Shown here in pieces: positions 17,075 to 26,169 of a stretch of 64,000 bases of DNA. This stretch comes from Aldehydirespirator sp965220645 (GTDB lineage: Bacteria > Actinomycetota > Acidimicrobiia > Acidimicrobiales > Aldehydirespiratoraceae): the NCBI GenBank assembly GCA_965220645.1, contig OZ244836.1, positions 434,001 through 498,000 of the forward strand. The letters are read 5' to 3'. The position numbers and the translations under genes were made by a program. The notes below the pieces were generated by a model. The model saw nothing but the letters and a program-made list of their open reading frames with translations. It did no database searches and was not told where the DNA came from. Within the stretch, counting starts at the first letter, position 1; every line of letters starts with the position of its first letter.

Positions 17075-18406
17075 ATGGGACTTCCGGGTTCGGCGCGCTA
17101 TGTGATCATCGGCGCCGGAATCCACGGTTTGTCGACCGCCTGGAACCTGGCCCGCGACCTGAGGTCGTCGGGGCACCGGTCGGGCGCCGACGTGGTCGTG
17201 ATCGACAAGACCGGTGTGGGCGCGGGTGCTTCAGGCATCGCCTGCGGTGTCGTGCGCAACAACTACTTCCAGCCGGCCATGCGCGAGCTGATGGCCCACT
17301 GCGTGGACGTCTGGGAGAGCGATCCTGAGGCCTTCTCCTACCACCCGGTGGGTTACATGCAGATCAGCCATGAGGCCATGAGGGCCGATGTGGCCTCCAT
17401 CCATGAGCAGCAGAAGGCCATCGGGTACTCGTCCACGTTCGTCGAGGGCGCTGAGGACTCAACCCGATACATGCGCGGCATCTTCGACGACTGGCAGGCC
17501 CAGGGCGTCACCAGCGTGCTGCACGAGCACCGGGGCGGCTACGCCAACAACATGGCGTCGCTAAAGGGGCTGCTCGGCAAGGTGGAGGCCGAAGGCGTCC
17601 CAGTGGTGAGCGGCGTGTCCGTGACCGGCTTCGACCGCGACGCCTCCGGGGCTGTCACCGCAGTGCTCACCGACCAGGGGTCGGTCGCCTGTGACCATGT
17701 CGTGGTGGCAGTGGGTCCGTGGGTGCAGCAGATCTGGGCCATGCTCGACCTCCCCTTCACCGTCGACGTCCTCGGGCGGGACGGCAGATTCCACCGCCGC
17801 CCCACCTGGACCTACATGTGCTTGCAGGAGGGCACGCTCGGCGTGGACCCCGGCTATCTCACCGACAATGACGGCAACATGCCGCCCGTGGTTCACATCG
17901 ACACCGACGCTCCGCTCTACGACGAGAGCGGACTGGTCACTGAGGGGCCATGGGGCATCTACTACAAGCCCGACTTCAGCTTCGGCGGTGTGCAGGGCGG
18001 ATACATGCCCTACGTGGTGGACAAGCCGGCCTCTGAGGTCGCCGTCGATCCCTACGGTCCGGACTCGCCCGACTTCATCGTGGGCACCGACTTCTACCGC
18101 ACGTGGACGGCGGCGCTGGCCCACTGCCAGAAGCGCTTCGAGGGCAAGTCGCATCTGATGAACACGGAGCCTTCGGGCGGCATCGGCAGCTTCTCGCCCG
18201 ACAACTTCCCGGTATTCGACACGTTCTGCCACAACGCCTACTTCATCGCGGACTCCAACCACGGCTACAAGATGATCGGCGTCGGCACCCTGGTGGCCAA
18301 GGAGCTGCTGGGCGAGCCCCAGGCTCTGTTGAAGCCGTTCCGCTGGTCGCGCTACGCCGAAGGCAAGCTCCACCCGGTCAGCAACTCTCCCTACCCGTGG
18401 AGTTGA
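17075..18406 (+). CDS. FAD-dependent amine oxidoreductase (DAO / sarcosine oxidase beta-like)
   Basis: The 443-aa flavoprotein of the D-amino acid oxidase superfamily has the Rossmann FAD motif near the N-terminus (YVIIGAGIHGLSTAWNLAR), followed by DKTGVGAGASGIACGVVRNNYF, as in sarcosine and dimethylglycine oxidoreductases, and a C-terminal FAD segment (FIADSNHGYKMIGVGTLVAKELLG). In known methylamine users the N-methylglutamate dehydrogenase is a four-subunit MgdABCD complex. This gene resembles the MgdA/SoxB subunit but no alpha, gamma or delta subunit follows. It may therefore act alone as an oxidase or dehydrogenase on N-methylglutamate or a related N-methyl amino acid. That substrate is inference from the operon. 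Confidence 0.82.
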   Translation: MGLPGSARYVIIGAGIHGLSTAWNLARDLRSSGHRSGADVVVIDKTGVGAGASGIACGVVRNNYFQPAMRELMAHCVDVWESDPEAFSYHPVGYMQISHEAMRADVASIHEQQKAIGYSSTFVEGAEDSTRYMRGIFDDWQAQGVTSVLHEHRGGYANNMASLKGLLGKVEAEGVPVVSGVSVTGFDRDASGAVTAVLTDQGSVACDHVVVAVGPWVQQIWAMLDLPFTVDVLGRDGRFHRRPTWTYMCLQEGTLGVDPGYLTDNDGNMPPVVHIDTDAPLYDESGLVTEGPWGIYYKPDFSFGGVQGGYMPYVVDKPASEVAVDPYGPDSPDFIVGTDFYRTWTAALAHCQKRFEGKSHLMNTEPSGGIGSFSPDNFPVFDTFCHNAYFIADSNHGYKMIGVGTLVAKELLGEPQALLKPFRWSRYAEGKLHPVSNSPYPWS

Positions 18407-18475
18407 CCGCGGTCAGAGCATGGGGCCGTGCCGCTGCGGCGACTACTAGCGGGCCGTGATATCGTTAGCGACATT

Positions 18476-19738
18476 ATGTCTGTGCACAACACGCAGGAGC
18501 ACGAAGGGGCCGACCGGCCTGCAGCTGCCCTGATTCCGGATCTTGAGCAGATACTGGATCTTGAGAAAATACCATCTGACTACAGGTCAGGCTATAAGAA
18601 GGCGTTAGCTCTCGACCCGGTGATGGCATCGAACTACGTCGCCCATGCGTGGGTCGGCGACCCCTTGGGAGACGAGTTGATCAAGCAACTCAATACGCTT
18701 CCACAAGGAGAAATGTATCGACTCATTAGGCTCGCCATTGACGATCCTGAGCACAACGCTCTGCGTGACGCTCCGCAGCTTCTGCTGGATCTTGTTGAGG
18801 AGTGGGCGTCTCCGCCCGATTGGGTCGACCAGGCCGGTTTCAGGGCTTCGAATCGCATGTTTCACAGAGAATCCCGCACGGTTCTGTTGGCATTCGTGTG
18901 TGGAGTCCTGATTGAGGGGTTCACGACCAACATCGCGAAGTCGTTCGTGATAACAGGGCGCGTACGAGACTCTGGCGTAAGGCGCTTGATGCAGAACAAC
19001 CGTCATATGGTCGAGATGTATCTGCCGGGCGGGCTGGAGAGGTATGGAGACGGCTGGAAACTGTCTGCCCGGATCCGTCTCGCGCATGCGCAGGTCAGAT
19101 ACCTGTTGGAACGGTCACAAGATTGGGATACACCCGCATGGGGTGTTCCAATTAGTGCGGCGCACACCGGCTTTGCTATCACCGCGTTCTCGGCGAGGCT
19201 GCTCAAGCATATGAAACGCTTGGGGGCCGCGTACAACGATGAAGAAGCCAAGAGTTTCATGGATGTCTGGCGCTATTCAGGAAATCTTATGGGCATTCCT
19301 GACACCATCCTGTTTCGCGATGAGCAAGAGGCGTTGAAGCTGTACGACGTTGGTTTGATGTGCGAGCCTGACACCCCAGATGAGTCCATCATGATGGCCA
19401 ACGCTCTCGTTCAGTCTGCTCCGCTGATTGCTGGGGCGACTGATCCAAAAATTCGGCGGGAGCTTGCGAAACTCGTGTTCATGATCGCCCGAGCTCTACT
19501 TGGTAACGACCTGTCCGACGAGCTCATGTTTCCGAAGAACAAGCGGTACGGAATACTCTTCCAGTACCGCATTCAGGCTCAGTACAACCGCATTATGAAC
19601 AGATACTTGCCGAGACTGGCCACAGTGAGCGATATGGACAGGTTCTCCGGGATGTTAGGTGTGTCGGTCTACGACGATGAGGGCATCAGCTACCGATTGC
19701 CGGACCACGTGTACTCAGAAGAATCCAGCAAGTGGTGA
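18476..19738 (+). CDS. MpaB-like (DUF2236) oxygenase family protein
   Basis: A 420-aa protein that I assign to the DUF2236/MpaB family (related to rubber oxygenase Lcp, a haem b protein). Supporting segments are FRASNRMFHRESRTVLLAFV, GFTTNIAKSFVITGRVRDSGVRRL, MPDTIL-like NLMGIPDTILFRDEQEALKL and VSVYDDEGISYRLPDHVYS. It is probably soluble or peripheral. The substrate is unknown. Base composition and codon use are clearly lower in GC than the genes on both sides, and it stands alone between the methylamine-type operon and the MMPL gene, which suggests later acquisition. The start at ATG 18476 is the first in frame. Confidence 0.65.
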   Translation: MSVHNTQEHEGADRPAAALIPDLEQILDLEKIPSDYRSGYKKALALDPVMASNYVAHAWVGDPLGDELIKQLNTLPQGEMYRLIRLAIDDPEHNALRDAPQLLLDLVEEWASPPDWVDQAGFRASNRMFHRESRTVLLAFVCGVLIEGFTTNIAKSFVITGRVRDSGVRRLMQNNRHMVEMYLPGGLERYGDGWKLSARIRLAHAQVRYLLERSQDWDTPAWGVPISAAHTGFAITAFSARLLKHMKRLGAAYNDEEAKSFMDVWRYSGNLMGIPDTILFRDEQEALKLYDVGLMCEPDTPDESIMMANALVQSAPLIAGATDPKIRRELAKLVFMIARALLGNDLSDELMFPKNKRYGILFQYRIQAQYNRIMNRYLPRLATVSDMDRFSGMLGVSVYDDEGISYRLPDHVYSEESSKW

Positions 19739-19757
19739 GACACCTGACTGCTTGTGA

Positions 19758-22106
19758 ATGCGACCACGGTGTGGCTGGTTGACATACGCTTCTCTGGCTC
19801 GGTGGTGCTTTAGACATCCGTGGCGGGGGTTGGCCGCGTGGCTGGTCGCGCTCGTGGTGGTCCTCGGCGTCGCCGGGAGCCTAGGGGAGGCCTACAGCGG
19901 GACGCTGGGAATAGCCGGCACCGACAGCCAGGACGGGGCCGATGTTCTCAGCGATCATTTCGGCGGCGTCGGTGCCGGGGCCGGGGGCACCATCGTGTTC
20001 CGTGCTGAGCAGGGCGTCGACGATCCGGCTGTGCGGTCCGCGCTGGGTGAGCTGTTCGCCCGAGTCGATGCCTTGGAGGGCACGACGGTCATCTCGCCGT
20101 ACGGCCCGGGCGGGGACCTTCGCATCGCCCAGCACGGCCCTGAAGCGGGCCTGATCGCCTACGCCGACGTCAGCCTCGATCCTGATGCCAGCGCCTCCGA
20201 GGCGCGCGACATGGGTGCCATGATCGACGGGCTTGTCGAAGAGTTGGGTCTGCGATCGACGGAGGGACTCGACGTAGAGGTCGGCGGCGTCTGGTTCGCC
20301 CAGGTCGAACCCCCGGAGTCGGAGGCCATTGGGCTGGCCTTTGCGGTGTTCGTGCTGATAGCGGTGCTGGGCTCCGTGGTTGCCATGGGGGCCACCGTGG
20401 GTGCAGCCCTCGTGACCGTGGGAATAGGCGCGGCCGGAATTGTGGCACTCAGCAATTTCATGACTGTCCCGGACTTCGCGCTCGCCATCGGCTTGATGAT
20501 CGGTCTGGGCGTGGGGATCGACTATGCCCTGTTCATCATCACCCGCTATCGGGACGCGCTCAGCCAGGGCCTCGCGTCCGAGCGCGCGCTGGTCGTCGCG
20601 CTTGATTCTGCCGGTCGGTCCGTGATCTTCGCCGGAGCGACGGTCGTCGTGTCGCTGTTGGGGATGCTGCTCATCGGGATCGGTTTCGTGAGCGGGTTCG
20701 GCATCGCCGCGGCCGCCACGGTGGCCATCGTGATGGTGGGCTCGGTCACCCTGCTGCCGTCACTCATCGCCCTGCTCGGCGACCGGATCACCACAACCAG
20801 GGTCCGGGGCACAGTCGCCGCATTGCTGTTCAGCGTGGCGCTGTTCGGCGCCGGGACCGGCATCGAGCCGCTGGTCGGTGCCCTCCCCGTCGCCGTGATC
20901 GTTCTGGTGGCGGGATCATTCGGCGGCGCTCGGAACCCGCTGCGAAGAGTACGGCGGCCGCGGGCGGAGAAGCCGTTGCGCGAGACCGGCTGGTACAGGC
21001 TCAGCCGAATGGTGCAGGCCCGGCCCTGGCTCTTCGCCGTCGGCGGCACCGTCGTGCTGCTGGTGCTCGCCGCGCCGGTGCTGGTATTGCGGTTCGGCTT
21101 CGCCGACGAGAGCAACTTTGCATCCGAGACCACCACCCGCAAGGCCTACGAACTGCTCGTCGACGGCTTCGGACCCGGCGCCAACGGCCCGCTGCTGGTC
21201 GTGGCCGAGGTGTCGCAACCCGCTCAGATGGCGGCGCTCGACAGCCTGTCGCGGACCCTGGCCGGCACTCCCGGTGTGGCCTTCGCCTCCCCGCCGATCC
21301 CCAACAACCCAGTCGCTCCGACCGCCGCGGTGATTGAGGTTCAGCCAACGACCGAGCCCCAGGCTGAAGGCACCACCATCCTGGTACAGACTCTGCGCGA
21401 CGAGGTGATTCCGGCGGCCACAGACGGTACCGGTCTCGATGTCCTAGTGACGGGCTTGGTGGCTGTCCAAGTCGACGTGAGCGACTTCCTGAGGGGGCGC
21501 ACCGCGGTGTTCTTCATCGCGGTGCTGGGTGCCTCGTTCCTGCTGCTGATGGCTGTGTTCCGCTCGCTGGTGGTGCCGCTCAAGGCCGTGATCATGAACA
21601 TGCTCTCGATCGGCGCGGCCTACGGAGTCGTGGTCGCGGTGTTCCAGTGGGGCTGGCTCGGCGGTCTCGTGGGGGTCGAGCCAGGGCCGATCGAGCCGTT
21701 CATGCCGATGATGCTGTTCGCGGTCCTGTTCGGCCTGTCGATGGACTACGAGGTCTTCCTGCTGTCGAGGATGAGAGAGGAGTTCGAGCGCACTGGCGAT
21801 CCCGTCAACTCCGTCGCCGACGGCCTCGCTGCGACGGCGCGAGTGATCACCGCGGCCGCGGTGATCATGGTGTTCGTGTTCGGCAGTTTCGTCTTCGAGG
21901 ACGTCAGGGCAGTGAAGATGTTCGGCGTCGGCCTCGCCGCCGCGGTCGCCGTCGATGCAAGCCTCGTCCGCATGCTCATCGTGCCCTCGACGATGGAACT
22001 GCTCGGTGCCCGCAACTGGTGGCTGCCGGGCTGGCTCGACCGGATCCTCCCCAACCTCAATGTCGAGGGCAGTGCGGAGATCTCGGGTACGTCTGACGAG
22101 GAGTGA
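19758..22106 (+). CDS. MMPL family RND transporter
   Basis: The 782-aa inner-membrane transporter has two RND-type halves, each with one N-terminal helix, a large extracytoplasmic loop and a bundle of five helices. Diagnostic segments are LAIGLMIGLGVGIDYALFIITRYRDAL in the first half and MLFAVLFGLSMDYEVFLLSRMREEF in the second (the GXXXDY motif occurs in each). MMPL proteins export lipids or siderophores in mycobacteria or small hydrophobic molecules elsewhere. The start is ATG 19758, but TTG 19779 would place the first helix closer to the N-terminus. It ends 40 bp before the convergent histidine kinase. Confidence 0.92.
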   Translation: MRPRCGWLTYASLARWCFRHPWRGLAAWLVALVVVLGVAGSLGEAYSGTLGIAGTDSQDGADVLSDHFGGVGAGAGGTIVFRAEQGVDDPAVRSALGELFARVDALEGTTVISPYGPGGDLRIAQHGPEAGLIAYADVSLDPDASASEARDMGAMIDGLVEELGLRSTEGLDVEVGGVWFAQVEPPESEAIGLAFAVFVLIAVLGSVVAMGATVGAALVTVGIGAAGIVALSNFMTVPDFALAIGLMIGLGVGIDYALFIITRYRDALSQGLASERALVVALDSAGRSVIFAGATVVVSLLGMLLIGIGFVSGFGIAAAATVAIVMVGSVTLLPSLIALLGDRITTTRVRGTVAALLFSVALFGAGTGIEPLVGALPVAVIVLVAGSFGGARNPLRRVRRPRAEKPLRETGWYRLSRMVQARPWLFAVGGTVVLLVLAAPVLVLRFGFADESNFASETTTRKAYELLVDGFGPGANGPLLVVAEVSQPAQMAALDSLSRTLAGTPGVAFASPPIPNNPVAPTAAVIEVQPTTEPQAEGTTILVQTLRDEVIPAATDGTGLDVLVTGLVAVQVDVSDFLRGRTAVFFIAVLGASFLLLMAVFRSLVVPLKAVIMNMLSIGAAYGVVVAVFQWGWLGGLVGVEPGPIEPFMPMMLFAVLFGLSMDYEVFLLSRMREEFERTGDPVNSVADGLAATARVITAAAVIMVFVFGSFVFEDVRAVKMFGVGLAAAVAVDASLVRMLIVPSTMELLGARNWWLPGWLDRILPNLNVEGSAEISGTSDEE

Positions 22107-22110
22107 GCGT

Positions 22111-22175
22111 CAGACCCAGGAGTCGGTCGGTTGCTGGCTCGCAGGATCAGACCCAGGAGTCGCCGTCGGTTTGCT
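22111..22175. repeat. Duplicated 3' end of the histidine kinase gene
   Basis: CAGACCCAGGAGTCG occurs at 22111-22125 and again at 22148-22162, followed in both by near-identical GTCGGTTGCT-type sequence. The second copy encodes the last residues (DSWV-stop) of the kinase. The first lies just past its stop, 37 bp away. Confidence 0.7.
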
Positions 22176-24423
22176 CAGCCTCCAGGGGCGCCTCCATCGG
22201 GAGGGTGATGGCCATCTCGGTGAACGATCCGGGCTCGGACTCCACCTGAATGTGCCCGCCGTGGCGGCGGATGATGTCGCTTGAGATCGACAGGCCGAGG
22301 CCGGTGCCCTGGTTGGTCGGCTTGGTGGTGAAGAAGGGATTGAAGATCTTCTCGATGACCTCGGCGGGCATGCCCGTCCCGTTGTCGCGGATGCGAACCT
22401 CGATGTGGTCGTTGGAACGCACCGTCTTGAGCCAGATGGTCGGCTGGAATGCCTCGTTGCCGGCAGCGGCCTCCGCGAGGTGTCGATCCTTGGTTGCGTG
22501 ACCCGCATTGGTCACCATGTTCAGGAAGACCCGCCCCAGGTCCTGGGCGATGACCTTCAACTGGCCCACGTCCGGATCGAGATCCTGCTGGATGTCCAGC
22601 TGGAAGTCCGGGTCCAGGGCGCGGGCGCTGTGGAATGACAGCTGGGCGTGCTGCTCCAGCAGGCCGTTGATGTCCGTGAGCTGCCACTCGCCGGAGTCGC
22701 GACCCATCATCAGCATGTCGCGCACGATGCGGTCCGCCCGCTCGCCGTGGGAGCGGATCCGCTCCACGTTGCCGGTCAGATCGCCGGTGATCTCGTTGAC
22801 GTACGACTTGTCGTCGTCGGTCAGGGTGTCGCCGACGCCGTCCAACAGCTCCTTGAGTTCGTCGATCAACTCTTCGGATGCCTCGGCGAAGTTCTTCACG
22901 AAGTTCAACGGGTTCTTGATCTCGTGGGCGACTCCGGCCGTCAACTCGCCCAACGCTGCCAGCTTCTCACGCGTGACGATCTGATCCTGAGCCTTCTGCA
23001 GTTCGGCCAGCACCCCTTCGAGCTGTTCGTTCTTGCCCTGCAGCTCCGAGGCGAGCTGCTCCACCAGGTTGAGCCGCTGTACCTCCAAGGCGTGGCGCCG
23101 GAACACTTCGAGGGTGGCCGCCATGTCCGCGACCTCGTCCCGGCCGCTGATCGGGACGGTGACCTCGAGGTCACCGCCGGCCATGCGTCGCATCCAGTCC
23201 GACAGCAAGGCGAGGCGCCTAACGAGGGCCTTGCCGACGAAGAACCAGATGATGAACAGCGCGCCGACGATGCTGGCCGCGCTGATCGCCAGAAGCAGGC
23301 TGCGGGCGGTGGTGATGGCCTGCTCGGACGCGGTGGTGGCTTCCGCGGCCCGTTCCTGGGAGGCGCCCACGAGGCTGTCGACCTCGCTGACCAGCGCGAG
23401 CGAGAGTGCGTTGTTCTGGTCGAGGAGTTCCTGGTTGCGGTCGTCAATCGTGAACTCGCTGGCGGCAAGATCGAACGAGTTCTCCTGGCCGAGTCCAAGC
23501 TGGCGCAGACGGGCGAAGATCGGGGCTGCGTCGGCATGGAACTGGGTTCCCTCCAACGTCTGCAGATTCCGGTCGATGCGGCCGGCTGCCGCTTCGAAGC
23601 GCTCCCGCAGCGGCTCCAGCAGGCTCTCATCGGACAGCGTGAACGCGCTGGCCAGGAGGTCGGAGGTGATGTTGGCGTCCGCTTCGAGCTCGGCTAGGCG
23701 CCGGTACCGGAAGACCTCCTCCTCGGAGAAGTGCTCGGATCGGGGAGCGGGGGTCGCGTCGAGTTCCGAGTAGCCGGTGAGGGTGTAGAAGAGCTGGTCG
23801 TCCAGAGCAGGGACCAAGACCTCGCTCACCTGGGATCTCAGGTCCACGAGCTCCGCCTGCTGCACTGTTCGCTGCTCGGTGATTTGGAACCTCTCCGAGA
23901 CCTCGCCTCGGATCTCCTCAATGTTGGCGATCAGCGTGTCGGCGCTCTCGCGGATGCGGGCCACGCTGGTGTCGTTGCTGTTGCTCTGCTCCAGGTCCGC
24001 CATCTGCTCCTCGAACGTGAGCACGGCCTCGTCTATCTGCTGGCTCTCCTGGAAGAGTTCCACCGGGGTGGCCGCGGCGGCCAGGCTGGGAGCGGCGTTC
24101 GCGAGTATCCCGCCGTATTGCGCGACACCGAACGCGGCGGCCAACTCGGGAACGCTGCCCTCATTGACCCGCCTTTGCACGTCACCGACACGGTTGAAGG
24201 AGAACCATCCGACCAAGCTCGCGGCAACCGTCAGGACGACCGCTCCGCCGATGCCTACGTACAGTTTGGTGGAGATCCGGGACCAGAACCCGAGCGAAGG
24301 TCTATTTGAGTCGTTCACTGCCGGTTCGTCGAGCGAAGGTCTATTTGAGTCGTTCGCTGCCGGCTCGTCGAGCGACGGTGCTGTGGAGTCGTTCGCTGCC
24401 GGTTCGTCGAGCGATGAACTCAT
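22147..24423 (-). CDS. Membrane sensor histidine kinase (HAMP-HisKA-HATPase)
   Basis: 758 aa. Residues 4-42 are three copies of a 13-residue unit (SLDEPAANDS..P). TM1 is at about 53-76, an extracytoplasmic helical sensor domain spans about 77-375, TM2 is about 376-398, then HAMP (about 399-450) and a coiled coil. The H-box GVAHEIKNPLNF has the phospho-acceptor H500. The ATPase has N-box NMVTNAGHA, G1 IRDNGTGMP, F-box FNPFFTTKP and G2 GTGLGLSIS. Its ATG overlaps the stop of the binding-lipoprotein gene (ATGA), so the kinase probably senses ligand through that lipoprotein. The partner is presumably the receiver-SpoIIE protein at the head of the operon. Confidence 0.93.
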   Translation of the reverse strand: MSSSLDEPAANDSTAPSLDEPAANDSNRPSLDEPAVNDSNRPSLGFWSRISTKLYVGIGGAVVLTVAASLVGWFSFNRVGDVQRRVNEGSVPELAAAFGVAQYGGILANAAPSLAAAATPVELFQESQQIDEAVLTFEEQMADLEQSNSNDTSVARIRESADTLIANIEEIRGEVSERFQITEQRTVQQAELVDLRSQVSEVLVPALDDQLFYTLTGYSELDATPAPRSEHFSEEEVFRYRRLAELEADANITSDLLASAFTLSDESLLEPLRERFEAAAGRIDRNLQTLEGTQFHADAAPIFARLRQLGLGQENSFDLAASEFTIDDRNQELLDQNNALSLALVSEVDSLVGASQERAAEATTASEQAITTARSLLLAISAASIVGALFIIWFFVGKALVRRLALLSDWMRRMAGGDLEVTVPISGRDEVADMAATLEVFRRHALEVQRLNLVEQLASELQGKNEQLEGVLAELQKAQDQIVTREKLAALGELTAGVAHEIKNPLNFVKNFAEASEELIDELKELLDGVGDTLTDDDKSYVNEITGDLTGNVERIRSHGERADRIVRDMLMMGRDSGEWQLTDINGLLEQHAQLSFHSARALDPDFQLDIQQDLDPDVGQLKVIAQDLGRVFLNMVTNAGHATKDRHLAEAAAGNEAFQPTIWLKTVRSNDHIEVRIRDNGTGMPAEVIEKIFNPFFTTKPTNQGTGLGLSISSDIIRRHGGHIQVESEPGSFTEMAITLPMEAPLEAEQTDGDSWV
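24298..24414 (-). repeat. Three in-frame 39-bp repeats at the kinase N-terminus
   Basis: Three tandem 39-bp units encode SLDEPAANDSTAP, SLDEPAANDSNRP and SLDEPAVNDSNRP before the first membrane helix of the histidine kinase. The unit is acidic and proline-containing, so it probably forms a flexible cytoplasmic tail whose length can vary by slippage. Confidence 0.9.
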
Positions 24424-25733
24424 TGAGTCACCCAGCGACTGGTCTCATGCAGAGTCTCGACCGGGTGGTATTCGCCGTCGGAGCCGATCACGGTCAAGAA
24501 GACCTCGTCCGAGCCCTGGTTGTCGCCCGCGCCGAATTCCAGGCCGAATCCGTCGATGTCGAGCTCGCCGCGGTCGATCAACTGTCCTAGCAGGCAGGAC
24601 CGGTCAACCTCAGCACCGCACTGCTCCAGCGCGCTGATCACCAAACGCCCAGCCAGATAGCCCTCAAGGGACACGAACCCCGGCTCTGCCTCCAGATCGT
24701 GGTCGGCCAGCGCGTCCAAGTAGGCGTGGACGACGGGTAGCGAGTCGTCCTCCGGGAACGGCACTACCTGCGTGACCAGGACCCCCGCGCCGTCCGGTCC
24801 CAGCTCCTGGGCCAAGGCGTTGCTTCCCACGAAGGAGACTGTCATGAACACGGCGTCCATGTCTGTGCGGCGTGCCCACTGGATCAGCCTCGCGACCGGC
24901 TCATAGGCGCCGATCATGATCACCGCTTCAGGGTCTCCCTGCCGCAGGTCGAGCAGGGCTGTCTTCACGGCGGTCGTGTTGCGGGGGTAGATCCCGATCG
25001 AGGTGGGCTCCATGTCCCGTCGCTCCAGAGCCCCGACCACGCCGCGGAATCCGGCCCGACCGAACGAGTCGTTCTGGTACATGACGCTGATGCGGGTGAG
25101 CCCGAGGTCATTGGTGAGTCGGGCGACCATCTCCTCGGTCTCCTGGTTGTAGGAGGCTCGCAGGTTGATGATGTTGTCCCACTCGTCGTCTCGGAGGAAG
25201 GCGGCGCCGGTGAAGGGTGCGATGTAGGGAACCCCGGCGCCGCGGGCGATCGGGGTGGCCGAGCGCGAGGTCGGGGTGCCTACCGCGCCGATCAACGCGA
25301 ACACCTGCTCCTGCTCGATGAGATGGCGCGTCATCACGATCGCGTCCTCTGGCTCGTACGCGTCGTCGAGGGACTGCAGTTCGAGGGTGCGTCCTTTGAC
25401 GCCTCCACGCGCGTTCACCTCGTCGAACGCGGCCAGGATCCCGAGCCTCATGTTCCGGCCCAACTCCTTGGCCGGCCCGCTCAGTGCTGCGGACTGCCCG
25501 AACAGGATCCGTTCATCCGATATGGGTAGGGAGCCCCCACTCGACTCGAGGGCCGGCACGGGCGACTCTGATATGTCGACGTCCGATGCGTCTTCGGCCA
25601 CGCGCTCGGTGGCGCACGCCGCGAGCAGCACGGCTGTTACTACTGCCCACCATCCGCCGGCAGTCCATCGGTGACGCGGCCCGCGGTCCTGGTTCATCCC
25701 GCGGTCCTGGTTCATCCCGCGGTCCTGGTTCAT
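24420..25733 (-). CDS. Type I periplasmic ligand-binding lipoprotein (LivK/AmiC-like)
   Basis: 437 aa. After three tandem MNQDRG units a signal peptide ends in the lipobox L37-A-A-C40. The mature part is a Venus-flytrap domain of the branched-chain amino acid/amide-binding family (ILFGQSAALSGPAKELGRNMRLGILAAFDEVNARGGVKGRTLEL, then LIGAVGTPTSRSATPIARGAGVPYI and FLRDDEWDNIINLRASYNQETEEMV). No permease or transport ATPase is nearby. The gene is sandwiched by 4-bp overlaps between an RsbW-like kinase and a sensor kinase, so a role as ligand sensor is far more likely than transport. The ligand is unknown. Any of three ATGs six codons apart could be the start; the first overlaps the upstream stop. 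Confidence 0.9.
   Translation of the reverse strand: MNQDRGMNQDRGMNQDRGPRHRWTAGGWWAVVTAVLLAACATERVAEDASDVDISESPVPALESSGGSLPISDERILFGQSAALSGPAKELGRNMRLGILAAFDEVNARGGVKGRTLELQSLDDAYEPEDAIVMTRHLIEQEQVFALIGAVGTPTSRSATPIARGAGVPYIAPFTGAAFLRDDEWDNIINLRASYNQETEEMVARLTNDLGLTRISVMYQNDSFGRAGFRGVVGALERRDMEPTSIGIYPRNTTAVKTALLDLRQGDPEAVIMIGAYEPVARLIQWARRTDMDAVFMTVSFVGSNALAQELGPDGAGVLVTQVVPFPEDDSLPVVHAYLDALADHDLEAEPGFVSLEGYLAGRLVISALEQCGAEVDRSCLLGQLIDRGELDIDGFGLEFGAGDNQGSDEVFLTVIGSDGEYHPVETLHETSRWVTQ
25680..25733 (-). repeat. Three in-frame 18-bp repeats (MNQDRG) giving three start codons
   Basis: An exact 18-bp unit encoding M-N-Q-D-R-G is present three times at the very start of the ligand-binding lipoprotein gene. 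Each unit brings its own ATG, with GCGGG just upstream of the second and third. Confidence 0.95.
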
Positions 25734-26161
25734 CTCACCTTGCGGGCGACGATCTTCAGGCGGTTCTTCCCCGACTCCCTGCAGTACTCGACATCGTCCA
25801 TCAGGGTCTTCGTGAAGTGCACCCCCAGACCGCCGATGGGTCGGTCCTCGATCGGCGACGTGAGGTCCGGCTCGGGTGCCTCCGTCAGGGGATCGAACGG
25901 ACGTCCCTCGTCGATGATCTCGATGATGATGGCTTCCGGCTCCGAGGTCACTTCTACCTCTACGTCGCCGGATTCGTCCTCGTAGGAGTAGTCCACCACG
26001 TTCTGGGCCAACTCGTCGATCACCAGGCTGATCCGGAAGGTCAGGTCACCGGACCAGCCGTCCCGCTCCCCCAGTTCCTCGACCGCCGTGACCAGGTCCG
26101 GCAGTTCCTCGTAGCCGGACCGGCTCTCCTCGCCGTTGGTGTTGGTAATAAGGAACAGCAT
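25730..26161 (-). CDS. RsbW/SpoIIAB-like ATP-binding regulatory protein
   Basis: The 143-aa single-domain HATPase_c protein has N-box ISLVIDELAQNVVDYS, G1-like IIDEGRPFDP and G2-like RPIGGLGVHFTKTLMD. This is the architecture of anti-sigma or switch kinases that phosphorylate an anti-anti-sigma partner and are opposed by SpoIIE/RsbU-type phosphatases. The neighbouring gene encodes exactly such a phosphatase. No sigma factor or STAS-domain antagonist is in the window, so the output target is elsewhere. It starts at ATG 26161, eight bases after the phosphatase stop, and its own stop overlaps the lipoprotein start (ATGA). Confidence 0.85.
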   Translation of the reverse strand: MLFLITNTNGEESRSGYEELPDLVTAVEELGERDGWSGDLTFRISLVIDELAQNVVDYSYEDESGDVEVEVTSEPEAIIIEIIDEGRPFDPLTEAPEPDLTSPIEDRPIGGLGVHFTKTLMDDVEYCRESGKNRLKIVARKVR

Positions 26162-26169
26162 TCCGACCG

